Shown: positions 31,852 through 41,878 of the stretch, piece after piece
Layout: every line of letters starts with the position of its first letter
How positions within the stretch are numbered: position 1 is the stretch's first letter
Source: Bacteroidales bacterium
GTDB taxonomy: Bacteria; Bacteroidota; Bacteroidia; Bacteroidales; Muribaculaceae
NCBI GenBank assembly: GCA_004557385.1
Contig: SFEA01000006.1
Location: forward strand, 1 to 64,000
Length of the DNA stretch: 64,000 bases
Direction: 5' to 3'
Notes under the pieces: generated by a model
Told to the model about the DNA's origin: nothing
Seen by the model: the letters and a program-made list of their open reading frames with translations, nothing else
Database searches by the model: none
Translations under genes and position numbers: made by a program

Positions 31852-33960
31852 TTAATGACGGCCCTTGCCGTTGTTGTTCTTTTTCTGCTGTTGGGCAAGC
31901 ATAGCCTGCTGCTGGCGTTGAGCTTCCTCGAGGCGAGCCATGAATCCGCTTTTCTTTTTAGGATTCTTGGCAGCTTCAGCCATGCGTGCACGCATCTTTT
32001 CTTCGCTCACGAAATAGCGAGTAGCATAGTTCTGAATGATGGTGAACAACAGCGACAGGAAGTAGTAGTAGCTCAAACCCGAAGCGTAGTTGTTGAAGAA
32101 CACCAGGAACATAATCGGCATCAAATACATCATCCATTGCATGCCTTTCATCTGGCTGTTTTGCTGCGACTGCATGGTGATTTTGGTGTAGAGAATGTTG
32201 GTGACAGTCATGAGCAAGCAGAACAGGCTCAGATGGTTGCCAAAATAGCTGCTGATGAGCGGAATTTGTGCATCCCAAGTGAGTATGGCGTCGGGAGCCG
32301 AGAGGTCGGAAGCCCACAGGAACGATTCGCCACGCAGCTCAATCGACGACGGGAAGAAGGTGAACATGGCAATGAGGAACGGCATTTGCAGCAACATTGG
32401 CAAGCAGCCGCCGAACGGGCTTGCGCCAGCCATGCTATAGAGTTCCATCTTTTTCTGCTGCGCCTTCATGGCGTTTTCCTGTCCGGGATATTTCTCGTCG
32501 ATTTTCTTCACGTCGGGAGCCAGCAAGCGCATCTTGGCTTGCGAAATGTAGCTCTTGTTCGACAATGGGAACAGCACCACCTTGAGCAGTATGGTGAGCA
32601 CCAAAATTGCCAAGCCCATATTGCCGCAGATGCCGGTGAGCCAGTCGAACACCGGAATCACGATGTAGGTGTTAACCCATCGGAACAATGCCCAGCCGAG
32701 CGACACCAAGCGATTGAGGTCGAGGTCCTCGCTGTCGCAATATTTGTTGTAGCTCTTGAGCAGTTGAAACTTGTTCGGGCCAAAGAAAATCTGGAAATTG
32801 GCAGGGTTTTCGTCGGTCGACTTATATTCAACCGAGGTGTAAAGCTCCATATCCTTGTGATAGTCAGAATAGAAGGCACTGTTTTTGTCGATAGGCTTGC
32901 TTTCCATCTTTGCGCCCTTGAGGCACTTGTCGGCAACAAGCACGCTCGAGAAGAACTGATTCTTGAAGCTCACCCACTTGATGTCGCCGGTGGTTTCCTC
33001 GTCGTCGGCTGAGCTTTCGCTCAAGTTTTCAACGCTGCCGTTTGAATATTTGTAGTAGATGGCGCTGTTGCGTTCCTCAAACATCTTGCCTTTTTCTTGG
33101 CGCATCATGCGCTGAGACCAAACGATGTCGAGGTTAGGAATGTTTTCCGGAATCACGCGGTTCATGTTGTGCTGAAGCACTTCCATCTTCACCATATAGC
33201 TGCCCTTTTCGAGGGTGTAGCGAACAGCCCAAGTGACATCGTTGCCAAGATTGAGCTGCATGGTCACCGTAGAATCGGTCTGCGCAAGCGGAGTGAAATA
33301 ATAGTCGGCGGTGTTGAAGCGCTGAGCATCGGTGTTGAACACAAAGCCGAATTGGTTGGTTTGAGCGTCGAACAGCTTCACGCCCTTGCCGCGATAGGTG
33401 TCGTAGTCGAGCAGTGTGGCTTCAGTGATGGCGCCACCCTTGGTGCTGACGTCGATTTTCAGCACATCGTTCTTCAGTGTCACTGTTTTGTTTTCGCCAG
33501 TGAGGCACTTTGCAAAATCGCCGCTCTTGGCATACGACATCACAGCGGCTTTCAGCGCAGCAATGGCTTGATTGCGAGTGCTTATGTCGGATGACGAATT
33601 AACTGTTTCGTAGTCAACGTCCTTTCCGTTCACTTTCACGGTGCCGCTCACCTTGTCGCCCGAAAGCGTGAGGTTTGCGTCGTTACTTTCAAGCGAGTAA
33701 ACCGTATTGCCGGCCTGGTCGGCACTTTGGCGTCCATACAGCTGAATCGACGACTTCAGTCGGTTGATGTCGTCAGCCGTCAGAGTATCGGCAACGGTTG
33801 TCGAAGCCTCGGCTTTTGTTTGTTGCTTAGTGTTTGCTTCGGCTTGCTCCTGCTGAGCCTTGGCAGCAGCCAATTGCTCGTCGCTTGGTTGATTGAGCCA
33901 AGTAAAGCCCATAATCACAAGGAACATTAGGCATAAGCCGATAATGGTGTTTCTGTCCAT
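31852..33960 (-). CDS. yidC: membrane protein insertase YidC
   Basis: Protein of 702 residues. The first membrane helix is at 5-22 (TIIGLCLMFLVIMGFTWL). A large periplasmic beta domain spans about 60-420. The conserved five-helix insertase core comes after about 440 (GNMGLAILVLTILLKVVLFPLSNKSY, GGCLPMLLQMPFLIAMF, LMTVTNILYTKITMQ, MYLMPIMFLVFFNNYASGLSYYYF). A basic, Gln-rich tail ends in KKNNNGKGRH and probably contacts the ribosome. It lies downstream of pyrG by 77 bases, the usual Bacteroidales order. Confidence 0.96.
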   Translation of the reverse strand: MDRNTIIGLCLMFLVIMGFTWLNQPSDEQLAAAKAQQEQAEANTKQQTKAEASTTVADTLTADDINRLKSSIQLYGRQSADQAGNTVYSLESNDANLTLSGDKVSGTVKVNGKDVDYETVNSSSDISTRNQAIAALKAAVMSYAKSGDFAKCLTGENKTVTLKNDVLKIDVSTKGGAITEATLLDYDTYRGKGVKLFDAQTNQFGFVFNTDAQRFNTADYYFTPLAQTDSTVTMQLNLGNDVTWAVRYTLEKGSYMVKMEVLQHNMNRVIPENIPNLDIVWSQRMMRQEKGKMFEERNSAIYYKYSNGSVENLSESSADDEETTGDIKWVSFKNQFFSSVLVADKCLKGAKMESKPIDKNSAFYSDYHKDMELYTSVEYKSTDENPANFQIFFGPNKFQLLKSYNKYCDSEDLDLNRLVSLGWALFRWVNTYIVIPVFDWLTGICGNMGLAILVLTILLKVVLFPLSNKSYISQAKMRLLAPDVKKIDEKYPGQENAMKAQQKKMELYSMAGASPFGGCLPMLLQMPFLIAMFTFFPSSIELRGESFLWASDLSAPDAILTWDAQIPLISSYFGNHLSLFCLLMTVTNILYTKITMQSQQNSQMKGMQWMMYLMPIMFLVFFNNYASGLSYYYFLSLLFTIIQNYATRYFVSEEKMRARMAEAAKNPKKKSGFMARLEEAQRQQQAMLAQQQKKNNNGKGRH

Positions 33961-34037
33961 CGGTGTGTTTGTAAGATTGTTTTAATTAATAATTCAAAGA
34001 TAAAAAATATGACTCGGCATCGATGATGCTATTTTCA

Positions 34038-35651
34038 TTATTTCTCACTCATTTTGTATTTGAGGGCTGCCTCAATGAAGCTCATGAACAACGGATGCGG
34101 ATTGAGCACCGTGCTGCTGTATTCGGGGTGATATTGTGTGCCAACATACCATTTGCGGCTTGGCACCTCAACCACTTCAACAAGATGAGTTTCGGGGTTC
34201 TCGCCCACGCAGCTCATACCCGATTTTTCGAACTGATAGCGGAACTCGTTGTTGAACTCAAAGCGGTGGCGGTGACGCTCCTCAACCATATCTTTGCCGT
34301 AAGCCTTAGCAACTGTCGAGCCACCGGCAAGACGGCAAGCGTATGCGCCCAGACGCATTGTTCCGCCCAGGTTGGAGATACTCTTTTGCTCCTCCATTAG
34401 GTCGATTACGTTATATGGCGTTTTGGGGTCCATCTCTGTGCTGTTGGCGTCGGTCATACCCAGCACGTTGCGGGCAAACTCAATGACCATGCACTGCATG
34501 CCCAAGCAGATTCCGAATGTAGGCACGTCGTTCTCGCGGCACCACTTCAATGCCACAAACTTGCCCTCAATGCCACGCTGACCGAATCCTGGAGCCACAA
34601 TCACGCCGTCGAGCCCGCTGAGCATTTCCTTCACGTTATCGTCGCGCAGTTTCTCGCTGCTGATATATTTCAAGTCGAGCTTGGCGTCGTGATAAACTGC
34701 CGATTGGAACAGCGCCTCGTCGATGCTCTTATAGGCATCCTGCAGTTCAACATATTTGCCCACAAGACCAATCTTCACTGTCTTCGAGCAGTTGTGCAGC
34801 TTGCTAAGGAAGTTGTTCCATTGAGTCAAGTCGGGTTCGCCGTCAGTTGGGCAGCCGGTTTTGCGCAACACGGCAATGTCGAGACCTTCTTTGAGCATAT
34901 TCAGTGGCACTTCGTAGATCGAGCTTGCGTCGAGCGACTGAATGACAGCATCGGGGCTTACGTTGCAAAACTGAGCCACTTTGCGTCGCATTCCCGCAGG
35001 AATGTCGTGCTCGGTGCGCAGCACCAATATGTCGGGTTGAATACCCACCTCCTGCAGATTCTTCACCGAGTGCTGAGTAGGCTTTGTCTTCAGCTCCTTG
35101 GCAGCATTGATGAACGGCACATAAGTGAGGTGTATGCACAGGCTGTCGTGAGGCATCTCCCAGCGCAACTGACGCACAGCCTCGAGGAACGGCAGCGATT
35201 CGATGTCGCCCACGGTGCCACCAATTTCGGTAATCACGAAGTCGAATTTGCCGGTGTTGCCAAGCAACTTCACGTTGCGCTTGATTTCGTCGGTGATATG
35301 CGGAATTATCTGAACTGTTTTACCCAGATAGTCGCCTCGACGCTCTTTGTCGATTACATTCTGATAGATGCGACCGGTGGTGATGTTGTTTGCACGAGTG
35401 GTGTGTATGTTAGTGAAACGCTCGTAATGGCCCAAATCGAGGTCGGTTTCCTGCCCGTCGACTGTCACATAGCATTCGCCATGCTCGTATGGGTTCAGCG
35501 TACCGGGGTCGATGTTGATGTAAGGGTCGAACTTTTGGATTGTCACACGATAGCCGCGCGACAACAACAATCGCGCCAACGATGACGAGATGATTCCTTT
35601 TCCAAGCGAAGAAACCACGCCTCCTGTTACAAAAATGTACTTCGTATTCAC
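34038..35651 (-). CDS. pyrG: CTP synthase
   Basis: The GTG at 35651 gives 537 residues starting VNTKYIFVTGGVVSSLGKGI, which fits the family. The frame is open 38 codons further, but that part is unlike any CTP synthase and contains a -7 promoter box (35682-35689), so GTG is chosen. The synthetase domain has GGVVSSLGKG (ATP loop), DPYINIDPGTLNPYEHGE and ITEIGGTVGDIES. The glutaminase domain has GICLGMQ with the catalytic Cys. It makes CTP from UTP and glutamine. Confidence 0.95.
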   Translation of the reverse strand: MNTKYIFVTGGVVSSLGKGIISSSLARLLLSRGYRVTIQKFDPYINIDPGTLNPYEHGECYVTVDGQETDLDLGHYERFTNIHTTRANNITTGRIYQNVIDKERRGDYLGKTVQIIPHITDEIKRNVKLLGNTGKFDFVITEIGGTVGDIESLPFLEAVRQLRWEMPHDSLCIHLTYVPFINAAKELKTKPTQHSVKNLQEVGIQPDILVLRTEHDIPAGMRRKVAQFCNVSPDAVIQSLDASSIYEVPLNMLKEGLDIAVLRKTGCPTDGEPDLTQWNNFLSKLHNCSKTVKIGLVGKYVELQDAYKSIDEALFQSAVYHDAKLDLKYISSEKLRDDNVKEMLSGLDGVIVAPGFGQRGIEGKFVALKWCRENDVPTFGICLGMQCMVIEFARNVLGMTDANSTEMDPKTPYNVIDLMEEQKSISNLGGTMRLGAYACRLAGGSTVAKAYGKDMVEERHRHRFEFNNEFRYQFEKSGMSCVGENPETHLVEVVEVPSRKWYVGTQYHPEYSSTVLNPHPLFMSFIEAALKYKMSEK

Positions 35652-35681
35652 TGCCTTAATCTTTTTTACTTTATTAAAGTG

Positions 35682-35689
35682 CAAAATTA
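35682..35689 (-). promoter_or_regulatory. -7 box (TAATTTTG) of pyrG
   Basis: Matches TAnnTTTG and lies 30 bases before the GTG start. A possible -33 ATTG is 23 bases further, slightly long. Confidence 0.5.
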
Positions 35690-35785
35690 CTAATATTTCC
35701 TCTACTATCCGACAATTTTGCGCATTAAATTCACGAAAAAATTCATAGTATAGCATTTCGAACAAGCCGGAGGCAAAAACGAGTA

Positions 35786-35830
35786 AACCCTACTCGCAGC
35801 CACATTGTAGTGTGCAGGCGAATAGGGTTT
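35786..35830 (-). terminator. weak hairpin after the transglutaminase-like gene
   Basis: AACCCTA.TCGC and GCGAATAGGGTT arms (12 bases with one mismatch) around a 20-base loop; the T-tract on the minus strand is poor. It separates the transglutaminase-like gene from pyrG. Confidence 0.4.
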
Positions 35831-35875
35831 TCGGTATATCACAGCAGGCTCAAGCACCTGCGTTTCGTCACGATG

Positions 35876-38494
35876 TTATTTGCCTTCGTTGAGCTTGTGA
35901 ATCACATTAATCATTTGTTCACCAAGCCCGATGGTGTAGCCTTGCGAAACAAACACTACGCGGTTGAACGTGTCGGCAATCACAAAAATCGGGCGATTGT
36001 CGCTGCCCAGGTTGAGCGCCTGCTTCAGCTCGCCGGCAATTGCGCCGTTGGTGTCGGTGCCGTAAACCACGGTGTTAGGCATTTTCTTGAATTCTGCCCA
36101 CTTGTGGCGCTTCGATGCATCTTCGTCGGCAAAGAGCAGCACAATCTTCTGACCCCACTTCTCGAATTCTGCCGCAACACTTTCAATGTCGTGGAGTGCG
36201 TGGTTGCTTGGTTCGTGGTTTGGATTAATCAAGCCAAGAATGTAATAGCCGCGACCGGTGGTCGAGAGCAGCGACTTGGTGGTTTTGGTTGCGAAATCGT
36301 AGTATTTGTCTTCGCTGTTGAAGTTGCCAATCACCTGAACGTCGGTTTCCGAAGAGCGGAACACAAGGTCGGCATCGGTGTTCTTGTCGCGGTTCACGCC
36401 AAAGAAGTTGAGTCGGGCAAGCACGCTGCCGTTGCCCATGCGAGTGCCGGTGATGAGCACATAGTTGCCTTCGTCGAGCTTGGCACCACCCTTGAACATG
36501 TCGTTATATCCCTCTTCGGGATAGTTAAGCAGCACAGGATAACCGTCGTCAACCTTCGAGATGGTGAAGTGATAGTAATATTTCGGGTCGTCGAGGCGCT
36601 GGAACTTAGTGTAAGCCATGTTCAATTCGCCTTGCGCCATGGTCACCTGCTCGGCAGCCTCAAATTGCACGTCGTGCCACACATCCTTTTCGCTTGCCCA
36701 TTGCACCTTGCCGGTAACCAGGTCCTTGCGAGCATAGATGCCCATTGCACGAGCACCGGCTACAAAGAACATGTCGCGGCTGTCGGCGTCGCTGCATCGA
36801 TATTGCCAAACCTTGGTGGGCATCATGCGCAAGTTCTGCGGATTCCAACCCTTAACCACAACGATGTTTTTCTTCACCCATTCAGCCCACTTATACGGGT
36901 CGGCTTTGAACGACTTCACATCAAGTTTCTTGAAGGCTTTTTGCAAATATGCCTTGTATGGCTCAATCATTTCGTTGTCGATGCGCGGGTTCATCACGTT
37001 CTCAAAATAGAACTTTGAGTTGTCGCCCAAGTCGGGAGTGTTATAGAAATGGTCGTTGAGCACTTCGAGGCGCACGTCGCGAAGGTCCTTATCGCTTATT
37101 ACGTCGAGCAGATTGAGGGCTCGTTGCTTGTCGGCAGCTTTGTCGATGAACGAGATGAGTGTGGCATAGTTGCCGCGCGACCCAATGAGGAAATGCGTCA
37201 CCTTATCCACTGGCAAGCCCCATCCTTCAGCCAGCTGCTTTGCCTTTTGCTCATTGACAAATGTGGCTTCATACAAGCCGCGAATCGAGTCTTCGTAAAC
37301 CAGACGCTTCTTGTTGACGTCGATTTGCTCTTGAGTCAACGGCGGAACGGTGTTGCGTTCAACCGGCGGAACGAGGTCGAGTTCAACCACGCCACTGAAG
37401 CCTACAGTCTTGTCGAGGGCAACCACCACGGTGTCCTGCTTGCCAACCGAACATTTTTTGAAACCGAATTTATTGCCTTTCGAAGCCCACACCACAAGGT
37501 CGCCCAAGCCGCTGCTAACGTAGGTGTAGCCATTGCTGTCGCTTTGCTTGCGGCATACGGTGTAGAGTTCGGCGTAGTTATACACCTTGAAATCGACGCG
37601 TGCCGATACGGGAGCGCCTTTTTCGTCAACCACGCGAATAACGGCTTTGGCTGTGGGAGCATAGTTTTCGGTGACGTTGATTTCGGTGAAGCAGTTGTTT
37701 TTGCTCATCACATCCTCCGGACCTTCGTAACGGCCAAACACCTTGGTGTGCATCATCATGCCTCGCGAAGCAGGTGCGTTGAACCAACCGAGGTTGAGCA
37801 CCGGCTCGGGCTCGCAGGCGCCAAGGAATTGCCATTCGCCGTCAATCCACACCTCCACCCAAGCATGGTTGTCGTCGGTGTGCGCCCAGCGAGGGGTGTA
37901 AACCTGGCGGGCAGGAATGCCAACGGCGCGCATGGCAGCCACGCCGAATGTCGACTCCTCGCCACAGCGGCCAAATGCGGTCTTCACCGAAGCCAATGGC
38001 GAACTGGTGCGCGAGTCGCTCGGGCGGTAGGTCACCTTTTCGTGGCACCAGTGGTTCACCTCGAGGGCTGCGTCGCGCATCGACATGCCTTTCACGCGTT
38101 CTTTCAGTTCTTCGAAGAACACACGGCGGCTCTCGTCGAGGTTCTCGTTATTGATGCGCACCGGCAGCACAAAGTGATAGAATTCGCGGTCGGGAACCTT
38201 GCTGCCCCACGCCATCTCCTTGCGTGTGCGTAGCGCATAGTCTACGTTCATCTTGTAGAAGTCAACCGAGTAGTCGGTCATGTCGGGGAGCGGCATATAT
38301 GAGTAGAGGAACTTCATTGCCAACTGCTCGTCGGCGTTCATCTTCATCTTTGCCACCTTGCTCATCACGCCCGACACTTGCTTGTCGGTGCTTCGCGATG
38401 CAAAGTCTTTTTCAACTGTATCCTTCAAGGCTGCTGTTGCACTAATGGCGGCAACAAGCAAAAAGGTCATTACAACCAGTCGTTTTACATTCAT
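35876..38494 (-). CDS. secreted transglutaminase-like protein with a thioredoxin-like C-terminus
   Basis: Protein of 872 residues with a signal peptide (1-22). The transglutaminase core has Cys177 (FGRCGEEST) and His210 (DDNHAWVEVWIDGEW). The usual third-residue Asp position reads WQFLGACEPEP, so the triad may be altered. An Ig-like or carboxypeptidase-regulatory-like segment follows (about 275-345, AKAVIRVVDEKGAPVSARV). The last 120 residues resemble a thioredoxin fold without a CXXC (KIVLLFADEDASKRH...RPIFVIADTFNRVVFVSQGY). It could be a periplasmic protease or structural protein. It lies 78 bases after hflX. Confidence 0.75.
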   Translation of the reverse strand: MNVKRLVVMTFLLVAAISATAALKDTVEKDFASRSTDKQVSGVMSKVAKMKMNADEQLAMKFLYSYMPLPDMTDYSVDFYKMNVDYALRTRKEMAWGSKVPDREFYHFVLPVRINNENLDESRRVFFEELKERVKGMSMRDAALEVNHWCHEKVTYRPSDSRTSSPLASVKTAFGRCGEESTFGVAAMRAVGIPARQVYTPRWAHTDDNHAWVEVWIDGEWQFLGACEPEPVLNLGWFNAPASRGMMMHTKVFGRYEGPEDVMSKNNCFTEINVTENYAPTAKAVIRVVDEKGAPVSARVDFKVYNYAELYTVCRKQSDSNGYTYVSSGLGDLVVWASKGNKFGFKKCSVGKQDTVVVALDKTVGFSGVVELDLVPPVERNTVPPLTQEQIDVNKKRLVYEDSIRGLYEATFVNEQKAKQLAEGWGLPVDKVTHFLIGSRGNYATLISFIDKAADKQRALNLLDVISDKDLRDVRLEVLNDHFYNTPDLGDNSKFYFENVMNPRIDNEMIEPYKAYLQKAFKKLDVKSFKADPYKWAEWVKKNIVVVKGWNPQNLRMMPTKVWQYRCSDADSRDMFFVAGARAMGIYARKDLVTGKVQWASEKDVWHDVQFEAAEQVTMAQGELNMAYTKFQRLDDPKYYYHFTISKVDDGYPVLLNYPEEGYNDMFKGGAKLDEGNYVLITGTRMGNGSVLARLNFFGVNRDKNTDADLVFRSSETDVQVIGNFNSEDKYYDFATKTTKSLLSTTGRGYYILGLINPNHEPSNHALHDIESVAAEFEKWGQKIVLLFADEDASKRHKWAEFKKMPNTVVYGTDTNGAIAGELKQALNLGSDNRPIFVIADTFNRVVFVSQGYTIGLGEQMINVIHKLNEGK

Positions 38495-38572
38495 CTCACT
38501 TAGATTGTTTTAGGTTACTTGTATTGTTTGATTACGTTTATATAGCTTTTAGGTTTGCTCTTTAATCACGCG

Positions 38573-39802
38573 TTATTGCTCCTCGCCCAGGTCGTCGTAT
38601 TTCTGAAAGAGGAAATCGTTGTAGGGGAATCGGTTCATGTGAATGATTTTTGCCTTATCGTAGAGCATCTGCTTCAGCTCCTCGATGTTGGTGTGCTGCT
38701 TGGCTGATATGAACACGCAGTTGTCGTTGAGCTTAGCCATCCAAGTGGCTTTCAGTTCGTCAAGCGAGATGTTTTCGCGAGTGCGCGGCGTGAGATCGTC
38801 GTCGTCCTTCTTCACATACGAGAAATTGTCAATCTTGTTGAACACCATAATCATCTCCTTGTTCGAAGCATCGCACACCTCCAGCAAGGTCTTATTCACA
38901 ATTTCGATTTGCTCCTCAAACTGCGGGTGGCTGATGTCAACCACATGCACCAGAATGTCGGCGTCGCGCACCTCATCGAGGGTCGACTTGAACGATTCAA
39001 TCAGCTTGGTGGGCAACTTGCGAATGAAACCAACGGTGTCGGTGAGCAGGAAAGGCAGGTTGTCGATAATCACCTTTCGCACAGTGGTGTCGAGCGTGGC
39101 AAACAGTTTGTTTTCGGCAAACACGTCGCTCTTGCTCAGCAGGTTCATCAGCGTTGATTTGCCCACGTTGGTGTATCCCACAAGCGCAATACGGGTGAGT
39201 TTGCCACGATTCTTGCGCTGTATGGTTTTCTGCTTGTCGAGGTCGCGCAGACGCTCCTTGAGCAGCGATATTTTGTCGAGGATGATGCGGCGGTCGGTTT
39301 CAATCTGCGTTTCGCCCGGTCCGCGCATACCAATACCGCCTCGCTGACGCTCGAGGTGAGTCCACATGCGGGTGAGTCGCGGCAACAGATACTGATATTG
39401 CGCCAATTCCACCTGCATACGCGCGTTTGCCGTCTTGGCACGGGCGGCAAAAATGTCGAGGATGAGCGATGTGCGGTCGAGCACCTTCACTTTCACCTCT
39501 TTTTCGATGAACGACACCTGTTTAGTGGTGAGGTCGTCGTCGAATATCGCCAACGCAATGTCGTTTTCCTCAACATACTTTGCTATCTCTTCAAGCTTGC
39601 CCTTGCCCACAAACGATGTGCGGTTGGGCGCATCGCAGCGCTGCAGGAATTTCTTCACCGTCACAGCACCGGCAGTGTCGGCAAGAAAAGCCAGTTCGTC
39701 GAGATACTCGTTTGCCTTGGCTTCGTTTTGCGTAGGAGTAATCAAGCCCACCAATACGGCGCGCTCGTTCTCCATGTCGCTTACAATTTTTCCTTCTATC
39801 AT
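38573..39802 (-). CDS. hflX: ribosome-associated GTPase HflX
   Basis: Protein of 409 residues. The N-terminal domain has the family block RTSFVGKGKLEEI and a glycine-rich GGIGMRGPGETQIETDRR segment. The G domain has GYTNVGKST (P-loop), DTVGFIRKLP and NKID. HflX splits stalled ribosomes under stress. It begins 16 bases after the lepA stop, so it is co-transcribed with that second translation GTPase. Confidence 0.95.
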   Translation of the reverse strand: MIEGKIVSDMENERAVLVGLITPTQNEAKANEYLDELAFLADTAGAVTVKKFLQRCDAPNRTSFVGKGKLEEIAKYVEENDIALAIFDDDLTTKQVSFIEKEVKVKVLDRTSLILDIFAARAKTANARMQVELAQYQYLLPRLTRMWTHLERQRGGIGMRGPGETQIETDRRIILDKISLLKERLRDLDKQKTIQRKNRGKLTRIALVGYTNVGKSTLMNLLSKSDVFAENKLFATLDTTVRKVIIDNLPFLLTDTVGFIRKLPTKLIESFKSTLDEVRDADILVHVVDISHPQFEEQIEIVNKTLLEVCDASNKEMIMVFNKIDNFSYVKKDDDDLTPRTRENISLDELKATWMAKLNDNCVFISAKQHTNIEELKQMLYDKAKIIHMNRFPYNDFLFQKYDDLGEEQ

Positions 39803-39818
39803 AGAGTAAAAAAATACA

Positions 39819-41606
39819 TTAATCGAGTTTCAACACTGCAAGAAACGCCTTTTGCGGCACTTGCACTGTTCCAATTTGCTTCATACGCTTTTTGCCGGCT
39901 TTTTGTTTCTCAAGCAGCTTGCGCTTACGGCTCACGTCGCCGCCATAGCACTTGGCAGTAACGTCCTTGCGCACCGCCTTGATGGTTTCGCGGGCAATAA
40001 TCTTGGCACCGATGGCTGCCTGCACAGCAATGTCGAACTGCTGGCGCGGAATCAGCTCCTTGAGCTTCTCGCACATGCGGCGGCCAAACGGCACGGCATT
40101 GTCGAAGTGTGTGAGTGTGCTCAGGGCGTCCACCGGTTCGCCATTGAGCATGATGTCGAGCTTCACCAGCTTCGACTCGCGGAAGTCGTGAATGTAGTAG
40201 TCGAACGAGGCATAGCCCTTTGATATGCTCTTGAGCTTGTCGTAAAAGTCAATCACAATCTCGCCCAATGGCAGGTCGAAGAATATTTCCACACGGTTGC
40301 CCGAGATGAAATCTTGCTTCACCAGCTCGCCGCGCTTGCCAAGGCAAAGCGTCATAATCGGGCCGATGTAGTCGGTGACGGTGATTATCGATGCACGAAT
40401 ATACGGTTCCTCGATGTGCTCAATCATTGTTGGGTCGGGCAATCCGGCTGGGTTGTGCACTTCGGTCATGTTGCCTTTTTTGTCGAAAACGCGGTATGAC
40501 ACGTTTGGCACTGTGGTGATTACTTCCATGTTAAACTCGCGGCTCAAACGCTCTTGCACAATCTCCATGTGCAGCAGCCCCAAGAATCCGCATCGGAAAC
40601 CGAAGCCCAGAGCCACCGACGACTCGGGTTGGAATGTGAGCGAGGCATCGTTGAGCTGCAGCTTCTCGAGCGAAGCACGCAAGTTCTCGAAATCTTCTGC
40701 CTCGATGGGATATACGCCGGCAAACACCATCGGTTTCACCTCCTGGAAACCGGCAATGGCTTTGTCGCAAGGCCGCTCAACATGGGTGATGGTGTCGCCC
40801 ACCTTCACCTCCTTCGAGGTCTTGATGCCCGAAATGATGTAGCCCACATTGCCTGCCGAGAGCTCGTTGCGTGGCGAGAGGTCGAGTTTCAGGATACCAA
40901 TTTCGTCGGCATGATATTGTTTTTCGGTGTTGACGAATTTCACAAAATCGTCCTTGCGGATTCTGCCGTTCACAATCTTGAAGTAGGCAATGATGCCGCG
41001 GAATGGATTGAACACCGAGTCGAAAATCAACGCCTGCAGCGGTGCATCGGGGTCGCCCGACGGTGCCGGCACGCGCTCAACGATGGCGTCAAGCACATCC
41101 TTTACGCCAAAACCGGTCTTGCCGCTTGCGCGCAGCACGCTCTCGGGCTCGCAGCCCAAGAAGTCCACTATCTGGTCCTCCACCTCGTCGGGGTTGGCGC
41201 TGTCGAGGTCCACCTTGTTCAGCACCGGGATAATCTCCAAGCCATGGTCGATTGCCATATACAGGTTGGAGATGGTTTGCGCCTGAATGCCCTGCGAAGC
41301 ATCAACAACCAGCAGCGCGCCCTCGCATGCCGCAATCGAGCGCGACACCTCGTAGGAGAAGTCGACGTGCCCCGGGGTGTCAATCAAGTTGAGAGTATAC
41401 TCCTCGCCTTTATAGTTATACTTCATTTGAATGGCATGGCTCTTGATGGTGATGCCACGCTCGCGCTCAAGGTCCATGTCGTCGAGCACCTGTGCCTGCA
41501 GGTCCTTTGCCTCTACGGTGTTGGTATATTCAAGCAGACGGTCGGCAAGCGTGCTCTTTCCGTGGTCGATATGCGCTATAATGCAAAAATTCCTTATATT
41601 TTTCAT
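39819..41606 (-). CDS. lepA: elongation factor 4 (LepA)
   Basis: Protein of 595 residues. The G domain opens with NFCIIAHIDHGKSTLADRLLE and has DTPGHVDF and NKVDL. Domains II, III and V follow, and the LepA-specific C-terminus carries KCYGGDVSRKRKLLEKQKAGKKRMK. It acts on the elongating ribosome. A possible -7 box (TAAATTTG, 41726-41733) would give a leader of about 115 bases. Confidence 0.97.
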   Translation of the reverse strand: MKNIRNFCIIAHIDHGKSTLADRLLEYTNTVEAKDLQAQVLDDMDLERERGITIKSHAIQMKYNYKGEEYTLNLIDTPGHVDFSYEVSRSIAACEGALLVVDASQGIQAQTISNLYMAIDHGLEIIPVLNKVDLDSANPDEVEDQIVDFLGCEPESVLRASGKTGFGVKDVLDAIVERVPAPSGDPDAPLQALIFDSVFNPFRGIIAYFKIVNGRIRKDDFVKFVNTEKQYHADEIGILKLDLSPRNELSAGNVGYIISGIKTSKEVKVGDTITHVERPCDKAIAGFQEVKPMVFAGVYPIEAEDFENLRASLEKLQLNDASLTFQPESSVALGFGFRCGFLGLLHMEIVQERLSREFNMEVITTVPNVSYRVFDKKGNMTEVHNPAGLPDPTMIEHIEEPYIRASIITVTDYIGPIMTLCLGKRGELVKQDFISGNRVEIFFDLPLGEIVIDFYDKLKSISKGYASFDYYIHDFRESKLVKLDIMLNGEPVDALSTLTHFDNAVPFGRRMCEKLKELIPRQQFDIAVQAAIGAKIIARETIKAVRKDVTAKCYGGDVSRKRKLLEKQKAGKKRMKQIGTVQVPQKAFLAVLKLD

Positions 41607-41725
41607 TCAAAAAAAGTTTATTATTTACCAATTATTATTTACACTCTGTGCTCTTGGGCAACTGCCCTCAGCCGTCGCATCCACATCGCCAGGGCGACAA
41701 ATGCACATAGTGCTCCAATTTCTTG

Positions 41726-41733
41726 CAAATTTA
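41726..41733 (-). promoter_or_regulatory. possible -7 box of lepA
   Basis: TAAATTTG on the minus strand, 120 bases before the lepA ATG, without a clear -33 box. Confidence 0.35.
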
Positions 41734-41878
41734 GCAAAAAATGTGCAAATCATAAGCTGAGCGCCATAGTTTATTTTGGTGTTCTAATGTAATGTGGCAA
41801 TTTTTTATGAGAAAACTGCGAAGACAAAGAATTTTTTTGAAAGATGCAGGCTCAAACAGCACTGCGGCAAATGCCCGC

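Noticed and set aside
31855..33012. A 385-residue plus-strand frame opposite yidC
   Set aside because: His/Glu-rich antisense shadow with no domain; yidC is intact.
34038..35765. Longer pyrG starting at 35765
   Set aside because: The extra 38 residues do not match CTP synthases and contain the -7 promoter box; the GTG at 35651 fits.
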